From: an uncultured Burkholderiaceae bacterium
Lineage (GTDB): Bacteria; Pseudomonadota; Gammaproteobacteria; Burkholderiales; Burkholderiaceae_C
Assembly (NCBI GenBank): GCA_938022295.1
Contig: CALIDR010000192.1
Span: 1-14,778, forward strand
DNA length: 14,778 bases
Direction of reading: 5' to 3'
Made by a program: the position numbers and the translations under genes. The notes under the pieces were generated by a model, which had not been told where the DNA came from, did not search any database, and saw only the letters and a program-made list of their open reading frames with translations. Shown here in pieces: positions 1 to 7,264 of this stretch; positions within the stretch are counted from its first letter, which is position 1; the number at the start of each line of letters is the position of its first letter.

Positions 1-392
1 CGCAGCCGCTCCTCGGCGTCCTTCATGTCGCTGATGTCGCGCGCGTAGCAGGCCACGCCGCCGCCGTCGCGCGGCACGATCCAGACGTCGTACCAGCGGC
101 CGGCGCCGCCGCCGAGCGGGTCGCGCGCCTGCACGCGCTGCGCCACCGCGCCGGCGCGGACCTCGGCCAGCCGCACGGCCAGCGGCTCCGCGAGCAGCCC
201 GAGCGCGGCGAGCCGCGCGGCGTCGAGGCCGACCAGCGCCGCCGACGGCCGGCCGGCCAGCGCCGCCGCGGCGCGATTGGCGTGCACGAGTTGCAGCGCG
301 GCGTCGAACGCGGCGACGGCGTCCGGGCAGGCGTCGTCGAGCGCCGCGCCGGCAGTCGCGGCCGGGGGGTCCGACCTCGCGGGGGTTGGCAT
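1..392 (-). CDS. PAS-domain signalling protein, N-terminal part (runs off left edge)
   Basis: About 130 residues are visible before the window edge cuts the gene. After a low-complexity Ala/Pro-rich N-terminus, residues ~22-130 look like one PAS sensory domain: a region resembling a PAS core (LQLVHANRAAAALAG), then WYDVWIVPRDGG, and a typical PAC ending, YARDISDMKDAEERL, which normally leads into a second PAS, a GGDEF or a histidine kinase domain. The output domain lies outside the window, so the activity is unknown. No signal peptide or membrane segment is seen, so this end is probably cytoplasmic. The ATG at 392 was chosen because AAGAAGG lies about 8 bases upstream; in-frame ATGs at 416, 434 and 443 are alternatives. 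It is transcribed away from the solute-binding/kinase pair and may share its promoter region. The PAS call is good; anything further is inference. Confidence 0.75.
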   Translation of the reverse strand, partial: MPTPARSDPPAATAGAALDDACPDAVAAFDAALQLVHANRAAAALAGRPSAALVGLDAARLAALGLLAEPLAVRLAEVRAGAVAQRVQARDPLGGGAGRWYDVWIVPRDGGGVACYARDISDMKDAEERL

Positions 393-432
393 GCCAGGGC
401 CCTTCTTCGGCGGCATCGGCCGCCTGGTCGGC

Positions 433-438
433 ATCTTA
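433..438 (-). promoter_or_regulatory. Possible -10 box for the PAS gene
   Basis: On the minus strand this reads TAAGAT (4 of 6 matches to TATAAT) inside one of the few AT-containing spots (CTTAAG) of the gap. It would place transcription start near 426, just ahead of the ATG at 392 and its AAGAAGG. No clear -35 box was found. Confidence 0.2.
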
Positions 439-459
439 AGCATCCCGCCGCTGCGCCGC

Positions 460-475
460 CGGCCGCCGGCGGCCG
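460..475. repeat. 16-bp perfect GC palindrome in divergent gap
   Basis: CGGCCGCCGGCGGCCG is its own reverse complement. It contains the arms GCCGCC/GGCGGC (462-467, 468-473) and lies in the 181-base gap between the divergent PAS gene and the solute-binding protein gene. The same arms recur at 495-508. It could be an operator, a hairpin, or chance in a GC-rich background. Confidence 0.5.
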
Positions 476-494
476 CAATGCGCAACCCGCGCGA

Positions 495-508
495 GCCGCC
501 CGGGCGGC
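495..508. repeat. 14-bp perfect GC palindrome in divergent gap
   Basis: GCCGCCCGGGCGGC is a perfect palindrome with the same GCCGCC/GGCGGC arms as the one at 460-475, separated by two extra central bases. The two palindrome centres are about 34 bases apart, roughly three helical turns. It lies 66 bases upstream of the solute-binding protein start. Confidence 0.5.
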
Positions 509-573
509 CGCGACCGCCTACTGACATTGCGCCATGGGCCGGCGGCGCACGGGCTGCCGGCGGGGAGGACCGG

Positions 574-1323
574 ATGGACCGACGAGCCAGCCGACGACGG
601 TTCCTGCGCCACGCCGCGCTGCTCGGTGCCCTCGCACCGGCGTCGGCGCGCGCGTTGCCGACGCTGGCGATGGCCATCGGCGGCCGCGAGCCGCTGATCT
701 CGACGCCGCAGCGCCCGGGCTTCGTCGAGGAGGTCGCACGCGAGGCGTTTCGCCGTGCCGGGCTCGCGCTGCAAGTGGTGCCGCTGCCGCCCGAGCGCGC
801 GCTCGTCAACGCCAACGCCGGCATCGAGGACGGCGATCTGTACCGCGCGCCCGGCTTCGAGGCCGACTACCCGAACCTCGTGCAGGTGCCGCAGCCGATC
901 GGCGAGGAGCAGTTCGTCGCCTTCGTGACGCGGCCCGGCATCGTGGTGCGCTCGGCGAGCGACCTGGCCGGCCACGTCGTCGGCCACGTCACCGGCTACA
1001 AGATCGTCGAGCGCCTGCTCGCGGGCCACCCGGCGGTGACGACGGTGCGCGACAACGACGCGCTGCTGCGCCTGCTCGGGGCCGGGCGCATCGACGTCGC
1101 GGTCACCAACCGCTGGAGCGGGCTCGAGGCCGCGCGCCGCACGGCCGTCGCCGCACGGGTGCTCGAGCCGCCGCTGGCGCGGGTGCCGATGTACATGTAC
1201 CTGCACCGCAGGCACGAGGCGTACGTCGCGCCGCTGGCCGCGGCGCTGGCCGCGATGCGGCGCGACGGCACCTGGCAGCGCCTGAACGACGAACTGCGCG
1301 CGCCGCTGGAGCGCGCGCGGTGA
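574..1323 (+). CDS. Periplasmic solute-binding protein (SBP_bac_3-like), Tat-exported, partner of hybrid kinase
   Basis: A 249-residue protein, the usual size for a family-3 (amino-acid type) solute-binding protein. The N-terminus has a near-perfect twin-arginine signal: S6-R-R-R-F-L-R12, a short hydrophobic stretch, and ASARA with likely cleavage after residue ~27; there is no lipobox cysteine. The mature part shows the two-lobe layout of the family, with PPERALVNANAGIEDGDL in lobe 1 and a 'DLAGHVVGHVTGYKIVERLL' hinge/lobe 2 stretch followed by AGRIDVAVTN. The frame is open further upstream, but ATG 574 has GGGGAGG just before it and begins the signal peptide. No permease or ATPase gene is next to it. 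Its stop overlaps the kinase start (GTGA), so it more likely presents a ligand to the sensor than feeds a transporter. The ligand cannot be told from sequence. Confidence 0.85.
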   Translation: MDRRASRRRFLRHAALLGALAPASARALPTLAMAIGGREPLISTPQRPGFVEEVAREAFRRAGLALQVVPLPPERALVNANAGIEDGDLYRAPGFEADYPNLVQVPQPIGEEQFVAFVTRPGIVVRSASDLAGHVVGHVTGYKIVERLLAGHPAVTTVRDNDALLRLLGAGRIDVAVTNRWSGLEAARRTAVAARVLEPPLARVPMYMYLHRRHEAYVAPLAAALAAMRRDGTWQRLNDELRAPLERAR

Positions 1324-3649
1324 GCGAGCCCGGCGCGGGCTTCCTGCGCGAGGCGCTGTTCAACGGCAACGGCGTCGCGAAGAAGCTGATCGTCGCGCTG
1401 GTGCTGTTCAGCTCGGTCGTCACCGCCGTCATCACCGCGCTGGAGCTGTACCACGACTACCGGCGCGACCTGGAGCGCATCGGCGGCGCGATCGACTTCA
1501 TCTCGCGCAGCTACCTGCCGACGCTGACCGACAGCGTCTGGGTCGGCGACGACGAGCAGATCCGCACCCAGCTCGAGGGCCTGCTGCGCCTGCCCGACCT
1601 CGAGTACATCGGCGTCGCGGTCGACGGCGCGCCGCGCTGGACCGTCGGCGCCGAGGTATCGCAGCGCACCGTCGTCGCCGAGGTGCCGATCGTGCGCGAG
1701 CACCGCGGCCAGGCGCTGACGATCGGCACGCTGCGCGTGGCCGCCAGCGTCGACCGCGTCCTCGCGCGGATGTGGGACCAGCTGCTCACGGTGCTGATCG
1801 GCAACGCCGTGAAGACGGTGCTCGTCGCCGGCTTCATGCTGCTCGTGTTCCAGTACCTCGTCACGCGGCACCTGACGCGCATCGCCGCCTTCGTGCGCGC
1901 GATCGACCCGGCGGCGCCGCGCGGCGAGCAGGTCAGCCTCGACCGGCCCCCACCGGCCGCTGGCGGCCGGACATCCTCGACGCCGTCACCGGCTCGATCA
2001 ACGCGCTGTCGCGCTCGCTGCAGGCGTCGTTCGAGCGCCTGCGCCGCTCCGACGAGCGGCTGCGCGCGCTGACGCGCGAGTCGGCGGCGTACCTCTACGA
2101 AATCGGCCGTGACGGGCGCATCGTGTTCGCCAATCGCACCTACCCGGATGTGCCGCCGGCGCAGGTCGAGGGCAGCGCGCTCGTCGACTGGTTTCCGCCC
2201 GCGCAGCGCGAAGCCGTTTCGCAGGCGCTGCGGCGCGTGTTCGCCGGCGCGGGGGCACAGCGCCTGGAGTACGCGATTCCCGATCCGAAGGGTCAGGTGC
2301 GTTCGTACGTCACGACGATCACACCGCTGGTGCAAGGCACGCAGGTCGACAGTGCCGTGCTCACCGCGGTCGACGTCAGCGACCTGAAGGCCGCCGAGCA
2401 GGCGGTGCGCGAGCTCGCCGCCGGGCTCGAGATGCGGGTGCAGGAACGCACCGTGGCGCTGCAGCAGGCCGTCGAGCGCGCCGAGGCCGCGAGCCGCGCC
2501 AAGAGCGAATTCCGGTCGCGCATGAGCCACGAGCTGCGCACGCCGATGAACGCGATCCTCGGCTTCGCGCAGATCATCGAGCTGTCGCAGCCGACGCCGC
2601 GCCAGCGCCAGTGGGCCGGGGAGATCCGCCGCGCCGGCGAGCACCTGCTGCAGATGATCGACGACCTGCTCGACCTCGCGCGCATCGAGATCGGCAAGAT
2701 GGCGGTGCGCGCCGAGCCGCTGGTGCCGGCGGCCGTCGTCGCCGAGGCGGTGGCGATCGTGCAGCCGCTGGCCGAGGCGCGCGGCCTGCGGCTGGCGGTC
2801 GACGCTGGCGTCGCGGACGTGCCGGCCGTGCGCGCCGACCGCCTGCGGCTGCGCCAGGTGCTCGTCAACTTCCTGTCCAACGCCGCCAAGTACAACCGCG
2901 ACGGCGGCTCGATCCGGGTCCACGCCAAACCGCGCGACGGGCGCTGGCGGCTCGTCGTCGCCGACACTGGCATCGGCATCTCGCCAGAGCGTCTCGAGCG
3001 GCTGTTCCGCCCGTTCGAGCGCCTCGGCGCCGAACACGGCAGCGTCGAGGGCACCGGCATCGGGCTCGCGCTGTCGAAGCAGCTCGCCGACCTGATGGGT
3101 GCCTCGGTGGGTGCCACGAGCCGCGTCGGCGAGGGCTCGGCGTTCTGGATCGAGCTGCCGGCCGCCGCCGCGTCGCCTGCCGCCGAGCCGCTCGAGCGCG
3201 CCGCCGCGGCCGCCGACGATGCGCCGCCGGTCGACGTCCTGTACGTCGAGGACAACGCCGCCAACGCGGCGCTGGTGGCCGACTTCCTCGCCACCGTGCC
3301 GGCGGTGACGCTGCGCGTCGCCGCCGACGGGCTGGCCGGCCTCGCGGCGGCGCGCGAGCGGGGCCCCGACGTGCTGCTGCTCGACGTGCAGGTGCCCGGC
3401 ATCGACGGCCACGAGGTGCTGCGCCGCTGGCGTGCCGACCCGGACCTGCGCACGGTGCCGGTCGTCGCGCTGTCGGCCGACGCGATGGCGCACGACGTGC
3501 AGCGCGCGCTCGCGGCCGGCTTCGACCGCTACCTGACGAAGCCGGTCGACCTCGCGACGCTGCGGGCGACGCTGCAGGCGTTGCGCCGGGCGCCGGCCGT
3601 GCGCCCCAGCGCCGACACCGACGACGCCGCCGACCGCGCCGACGCCTGA
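1320..3649 (+). pseudogene. Hybrid sensor histidine kinase/response regulator, reading frame broken near 1950
   Basis: Starts at a GTG overlapping the upstream stop by 4 bases. In the first frame: TM1 at residues ~22-42, a ~110-residue periplasmic sensor region (YLPTLTDSVWVGDDEQ), TM2 at ~157-180, then a HAMP-like linker. At the C5 run 1947-1951 the meaningful frame moves by -1. Unshifted reading stops at 2070-2072 after ~250 residues of arginine-rich nonsense. In the second frame: PAS domain (~2040-2400), coiled coil, HisKA with MSHELRTPMN (phospho-His codon 2528-2530), HATPase boxes NFLSNAAKYN, DTGIGIS, FRPFERL and GTGIGLALS, and a receiver domain (VEDN, phospho-Asp codon 3383-3385, Lys codon 3539-3541 in YLTKPVD). 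One extra base restores a single ~776-residue protein. Family role: ligand-triggered autophosphorylation, then phosphorelay; no Hpt domain or output regulator is visible here. The break may be a real mutation, a sequencing error or recoding. Confidence 0.88.
1947..1970 (+). other. Frameshift point: C5 run followed by a 7-bp GC hairpin
   Basis: CCCCC (1947-1951) is followed one base later by CCGGCCG (1953-1959), a CTGG loop and CGGCCGG (1964-1970), a perfect 7-bp stem. Kinase coding leaves the first frame at this point and continues in the -1 frame as TGRWRPDIL. Short C runs beside strong GC hairpins are typical places for base loss in sequencing or replication. It is not a canonical X-XXY-YYZ slippery site, and the stem starts closer than the usual 5-9 base spacing. 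Confidence 0.75.
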
Positions 3650-3671
3650 GCGCCTCGCGCGCCGCTCAGGC
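3644..3671. terminator. Bidirectional hairpin containing both stop codons (kinase / acyl-CoA ligase)
   Basis: GCCTGAGCG (3644-3652) and CGCTCAGGC (3663-3671) form a perfect 9-bp inverted repeat with a 10-base loop. The kinase stop TGA (3647-3649) is in the left arm and the ligase stop (TCA on plus, 3666-3668) is in the right arm. There is no T-run, so it may block or end transcription in both directions without being a classical intrinsic terminator. Confidence 0.5.
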
Positions 3672-5375
3672 GGTGCGCTGCTCCGAAAGGCCGAGCTCGG
3701 CGATCATCTTGGCCCGCATCACGAACTTCTGCGCCTTGCCGGTCACCGTCATCGGCAGCTCGTCGACGAAGCGCACGTAGCGCGGCACCTTGTAGTGCGC
3801 GATCTGGCCCTGGCAGAAGGTCTTGATCTCGTCCTCGGTCGCGCTCTGGCCGGGCTTGAGCACGATCCACGCGCAGACCTCCTCGCCGTACTTCGGGTCG
3901 GGCACGCCGAAGACCTGCGCCTGCGCGACCTTCGGGTGGCGGAACAGGAACTCCTCGATCTCGCGCGGGTAGACGTTCTCGCCGCCGCGGATCAGCATGT
4001 CCTTGACGCGGCCGACGATGTTGCAGTAGCCCTGCGCGTCCAGCGTCGCCAGGTCGCCGGTGTGCATCCAGCCGTCGCGGATCGCCTCGGCGGTGCGCGC
4101 CTCGTCGTCCCAGTAGCCGAGCATCACGCTGTAGCCCTTGGTGCACAGCTCGCCCTTCTCGCCCACCGGCACGATGCGCCCGTCGCCGTCGACGATCTTG
4201 ACCTCCAGGTGCGGCTGCACGCGGCCCACGGTGGACACGCGCTTGTCCAGCGGGTCGTCGACCGCGCTCTGGAACGACACCGGCGACGTCTCCGTCATTC
4301 CGTAGGCGATCGTGACGTCGCTCATGTGCATCTCGGCGACGACGCGCTTCATGACCTCGATCGGGCACGGGCTGCCGGCCATGATGCCCTTCCTCAGGCT
4401 CGACAGGTCGTAGCGCGCGAAGTCCGGCAGGCCGAGCTCGGCGATGAACATCGTCGGCACGCCGTGCAGCGCCGTGCAGCGCTCGTCGTGCACCGCCTGC
4501 AGCGTGGCCGCGGGGTCGAAGCCCTCGCCGGGGAACACCATCGCGCCGCCGGTCACCGTGCACACGAGCGAGCTCATCACCATGCCGAAGCAGTGGTACA
4601 GCGGCACCGGGATGCACAGCCGGTCGTCGGCGCCGAAGCCCATCGCCGCGGCGACGTAGCGCGCGTTGTTGACGATGTTGTGGTGCGTCAGCGTCGCGCC
4701 CTTCGGGCTGCCGGTAGTGCCGCTGGTGAACTGGATGTTGATCGCGTCGCGGCACGCGAGGGCGCGCGACGCCTGGCGCACCGTCGACACCTCGCTCGCC
4801 TCGGGCAGCGCCGTCACGTCGGCGAAGTTCAGCATCCCCGGCGTGCGCTCGTCGCCGAGGCGGATCACCCAGCGCAGGTGCGGCAGCTTCGCCGCGCGCA
4901 GCTCGCCCGGCGCGCTCGTCGCGAGCTCCGGCGCGAGCGTAGCCAGCATGCCGAGGTAGTCGCTGGTCTTGAACGCGGCGGCGCTGATCAGGCCCTTGCA
5001 CTGCACCTTGTTCAGCGCGTACTCGAGCTCGGCGAGCCGGTAGGCGGGGTTGATGTTGACCAGGATCACGCCCAGCCGCGCCGTCGCGTACTGGGCGAGG
5101 ATCCACTCGGGGCGGTTGGGCGACCAGATGCCGATGCGCTCGCCCCTGGCGAAGCCGAGCCGGCGCAGCCCGGCGGCGAGTCGGTCGGCGTGGTCGCGCA
5201 GCTCGGCCCAGGTCCAGCGCACGCCGGCCTCGCGGAACACGCACGCGGTGCGGTCGGCGTGGCGCGCGGCGGTGTCGTCGAGCCATTGCGGGATCGTCCA
5301 CTCCGACAGCGGCGGCGTCTGGACGCCGGCGACGTGCGACAGCCCGTCGCGGGGCAGGCGGGGGTCGGTGCGCAT
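3666..5375 (-). CDS. AMP-forming acyl-CoA ligase (ACSF2/FadD-like)
   Basis: A 569-residue member of the ANL adenylating superfamily: activates a carboxylic acid with ATP to the acyl-adenylate, then transfers it to CoA. All core motifs are intact: P-loop TSGTTGSPKG (217-226), YGMTET (358-363), HTGD (438-441), the hinge region GRVKDMLIRGGENVYPREIE (455-474), and the C-terminal catalytic lysine K547 in TVTGK. The TSPVSFQSAVDDPLDKRVST stretch and the overall length resemble the ACSF2-type medium/long-chain fatty acyl-CoA synthetases; the substrate cannot be fixed from sequence and an aromatic or branched acid is possible. ATG 5375 was chosen because AGGAGA lies 8 bases upstream and the family-like sequence starts there; the 33 codons of open frame above it look like non-coding sequence. 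Cytoplasmic or membrane-associated. It is a single gene, convergent with the kinase and divergent from the MOSC gene. Confidence 0.92.
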   Translation of the reverse strand: MRTDPRLPRDGLSHVAGVQTPPLSEWTIPQWLDDTAARHADRTACVFREAGVRWTWAELRDHADRLAAGLRRLGFARGERIGIWSPNRPEWILAQYATARLGVILVNINPAYRLAELEYALNKVQCKGLISAAAFKTSDYLGMLATLAPELATSAPGELRAAKLPHLRWVIRLGDERTPGMLNFADVTALPEASEVSTVRQASRALACRDAINIQFTSGTTGSPKGATLTHHNIVNNARYVAAAMGFGADDRLCIPVPLYHCFGMVMSSLVCTVTGGAMVFPGEGFDPAATLQAVHDERCTALHGVPTMFIAELGLPDFARYDLSSLRKGIMAGSPCPIEVMKRVVAEMHMSDVTIAYGMTETSPVSFQSAVDDPLDKRVSTVGRVQPHLEVKIVDGDGRIVPVGEKGELCTKGYSVMLGYWDDEARTAEAIRDGWMHTGDLATLDAQGYCNIVGRVKDMLIRGGENVYPREIEEFLFRHPKVAQAQVFGVPDPKYGEEVCAWIVLKPGQSATEDEIKTFCQGQIAHYKVPRYVRFVDELPMTVTGKAQKFVMRAKMIAELGLSEQRTA

Positions 5376-5407
5376 CGCGAGGTCTCCTGCGGTGGCGGTG
5401 GCGCCGC

Positions 5408-5413
5408 AATGTA
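5408..5413 (-). promoter_or_regulatory. Possible -10 box for the acyl-CoA ligase
   Basis: The minus strand reads TACATT (4 of 6 matches to TATAAT), 33 bases before the ATG at 5375 and in the only AT-containing patch near it. The -35 region is not recognisable. Confidence 0.3.
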
Positions 5414-5471
5414 GCGCGCCCCGGCCGCCGGCGCAGCACTGTGCCGGGGCGCGACACCGCGGCACGGGTGC

Positions 5472-5477
5472 CACAAT
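5472..5477 (+). promoter_or_regulatory. Possible -10 box for the MOSC gene
   Basis: CACAAT lies 26 bases before the GTG start at 5504, which would give a leader of about 20 bases. This is a common -10 form in GC-rich betaproteobacteria; no clear -35 box was seen. Confidence 0.3.
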
Positions 5478-5503
5478 CCAGCGTCCCTCCTGCGCGGCCC
5501 ATC

Positions 5504-6355
5504 GTGAGCGACCTGCCCGTCACGCTGCACTCGCTGCACCTGCACCCGGTCAAGTCGTGCGGCGGCATCGCCGTCGACGAAGCGCTCGTGATCGAGACCG
5601 GGCTCGAGTTCGACCGCGCGTGGATGGTCGTCGATGCTCACGGCGAGTTCCTCAGCCAGCGCGAGCTGCCGCGGATGGCGCTCGTCAGGCCGACGCTGCG
5701 CCGCGACGACCTCGTGCTGAGGGCGCCGGGCATGCTCGCGCTGCACCTGGCGCTCGACGCCGTCGAGGCGCCGTGCCGCGTGCGGGTGTGGGACGACGAG
5801 GTGCGCGCCTTCGAGATGGGCGACGTCGCCGCGCAGTGGTTCAGCGACTTCCTCGGCCAGCGGGTGCGACTCGTGCGTTTCGACCCGGCGCACAAGCGCC
5901 TGTCGGAGCCGCGCTGGAGCGGCGGCGTCGAAGCGCAGGCCGCGTTCGCCGACGGCTTCGCGCTGCTCGTCGTCTCCACCGCCTCGCTCGCCGAGCTGAA
6001 CCGGCGCCTGGCCGAACGCGGCCGGCCGCCGGTGGGCATCGAGCGCTTCCGGCCCAACCTCGTGCTCGACGGCCTCGACGCCCACGGCGAGGACTGGATC
6101 GACACGCTGACGTTCGACACCGGCGACGGCCCGGTGGTGCTGAAGCTGACCAAGCCCTGCGCGCGCTGCCCGATCCCGAACGTCGACCCCGCCACCGCCG
6201 CCACCGGCACCGAGCCGGGCGACACGCTGGCCACCTACCGCGCCGACGCGCGGCTCGCCGGCGCGATCACGTTCGGCATGAACGCCGTCGTCGTCGACGG
6301 CGTCGAGCGGGTGCTGAAGGTCGGCGCCACCGGCCGCGCGACGGTGGCGTTCTGA
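5504..6355 (+). CDS. MOSC-domain protein (YcbX/mARC-like molybdenum-cofactor enzyme)
   Basis: A 283-residue protein with the N-terminal MOSC barrel (LHLHPVKSCGG at 11-21, RAWMVVDAHGEFLSQRELPR at 38-57) followed by the MOSC domain (ERFRPNLVLDG at 180-190, LKLTKPCARCPIPNVDP at 213-229). C219 in KPCARC matches the cysteine that binds molybdenum in the YcbX/mARC family, so a Mo-cofactor reductase of N-hydroxylated compounds is the best guess. The C-terminal [2Fe-2S] ferredoxin domain of E. coli YcbX is absent; the length is closer to mARC, so a separate electron donor would be required. The start is taken as GTG 5504, where homology-like sequence begins; the upstream in-frame ATG at 5441 adds a Pro/Arg-rich tail and lies upstream of the candidate -10 box. 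Convergent with pirin; no direct functional link is evident. Confidence 0.88.
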   Translation: MSDLPVTLHSLHLHPVKSCGGIAVDEALVIETGLEFDRAWMVVDAHGEFLSQRELPRMALVRPTLRRDDLVLRAPGMLALHLALDAVEAPCRVRVWDDEVRAFEMGDVAAQWFSDFLGQRVRLVRFDPAHKRLSEPRWSGGVEAQAAFADGFALLVVSTASLAELNRRLAERGRPPVGIERFRPNLVLDGLDAHGEDWIDTLTFDTGDGPVVLKLTKPCARCPIPNVDPATAATGTEPGDTLATYRADARLAGAITFGMNAVVVDGVERVLKVGATGRATVAF

Positions 6356-6368
6356 GCGCCGCGTTCAG
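6352..6368. terminator. Bidirectional hairpin containing both stop codons (MOSC / pirin)
   Basis: CTGAGCG (6352-6358), loop CCG, and CGTTCAG (6362-6368) make a 7-bp stem with one G-U pair in RNA on one strand. The MOSC stop TGA (6353-6355) and the pirin stop (TCA on plus, 6365-6367) are in opposite arms, the same arrangement as at 3644-3671. There is no T-run. Confidence 0.4.
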
Positions 6369-7240
6369 GCCGTCGGGCGCCTGTCGGGCAGCGGGATGAA
6401 CTCGGTCTCGCCCGGCACCGGCGGGAAGCGGCCTCGAGCCCAGTCGTCGGCGGCCTGCACGATGCGCTCGCGCCGCGACGAGACGAAGTTCCACCACAGG
6501 TGGCGCCGCCCGAGCGGCTCGCCGCCGATCAGCACGACGCGCGCCGGCGCGTCGGCCGACAGCATCGGCTCGTCGCCGGGCGCGACCGTCACCATGAGGT
6601 GCGGTTCGACGACCGCGCCGTCGATCCGGAATGGTACGTCGACGCCGTAGACCGCGCGCTCGGCCGCCAGCGGCAGCGGGAACGCGGTGCCGGCGTCGAG
6701 CGCGATGTCGAGGTACAGCGTCGGCGAGCGCGTGGCCACCGGCGACGCGGCACCGAACGCCTCCCCGATCAGCACGCGCAGCGTCGCGCCGCCGACCTCG
6801 AGCGCCGGAATCGCCTCGGCCGGCGTGTGGACGAACGCCGGCGCGATCTCCTCGTCGGCCGCGGGCAGCGCCGCCCACAGCTGCAGGCCGTGCAGGCGGC
6901 GCGCGACGCCGCGCAAGTCGTCGGGCGTGCGCTCGGAGTGCACGATGCCGCGGCCGGCGGTCATCCAGTCGATCGCGCCGGGCTCGATGCGCTGCACGGC
7001 GCCGAGCGAGTCGCGGTGCAGCATCGCGCCTTCGAAGAGAGTCGTCACGGTGGCCAGCCCGATGTGCGGGTGCGGCCGCACGTCGTGCGCGCTGCCGGCG
7101 CCGAGCGCCAGCGGGCCGAAGTGGTCGAAGAACAGGAACGGCCCCACCGCCTGGCGCGCCGCGGCGGGCAGCAGCCGGCGCACGACGAAGCCGCCGCCGA
7201 GGTCCTTCACGTGGGGTGGCAGCGCCTGCCGAAGGTCCAT
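6365..7240 (-). CDS. Pirin family protein
   Basis: A 291-residue bicupin of the pirin family. The metal site is complete: H57 and H59 in RPHPHIG, and H101 and E103 in GIVHSERT, with nearly the same numbering as human pirin (H56, H58, H101, E103). Other conserved stretches are VGPFLFFDHFGP (32-43) and WMTAGRGIVHSE (92-103); the second cupin with WWNFVSS is C-terminal. Bacterial pirins include quercetin 2,3-dioxygenases (YhhW) and proteins that modulate metabolic enzymes, so the substrate or partner is open. Cytoplasmic, with no signal peptide. ATG 7240 has GGGAG about 8 bases upstream and starts the family sequence. Single gene, convergent with MOSC and divergent from ychF. Confidence 0.93.
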   Translation of the reverse strand: MDLRQALPPHVKDLGGGFVVRRLLPAAARQAVGPFLFFDHFGPLALGAGSAHDVRPHPHIGLATVTTLFEGAMLHRDSLGAVQRIEPGAIDWMTAGRGIVHSERTPDDLRGVARRLHGLQLWAALPAADEEIAPAFVHTPAEAIPALEVGGATLRVLIGEAFGAASPVATRSPTLYLDIALDAGTAFPLPLAAERAVYGVDVPFRIDGAVVEPHLMVTVAPGDEPMLSADAPARVVLIGGEPLGRRHLWWNFVSSRRERIVQAADDWARGRFPPVPGETEFIPLPDRRPTA

Positions 7241-7264
7241 CGCTCGCTCCCGTCGCGGGTGCCC

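Noticed and set aside
277..573. Upstream extension of the solute-binding protein to an earlier ATG
   Set aside because: It would overlap the PAS gene and put about 99 low-complexity residues before a good Tat signal; ATG 574 has its own GGGGAGG.
1947..1970. Classical programmed -1 frameshift signal
   Set aside because: No X-XXY-YYZ heptamer in the zero frame, and the stem lies almost directly on the run instead of 5-9 bases downstream; kept only as a minor alternative in the findings.
1511..3493. Long open frame on the minus strand (about 660 codons) antisense to the kinase
   Set aside because: It shows His/Arg/Val-rich repetitive composition without motifs; it mirrors GC-rich coding on the plus strand, where clear kinase motifs are present.
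3529..5568. Second minus-strand frame over the acyl-CoA ligase
   Set aside because: Arg/Ala-rich shadow in another frame; the ligase frame holds all adenylation motifs.
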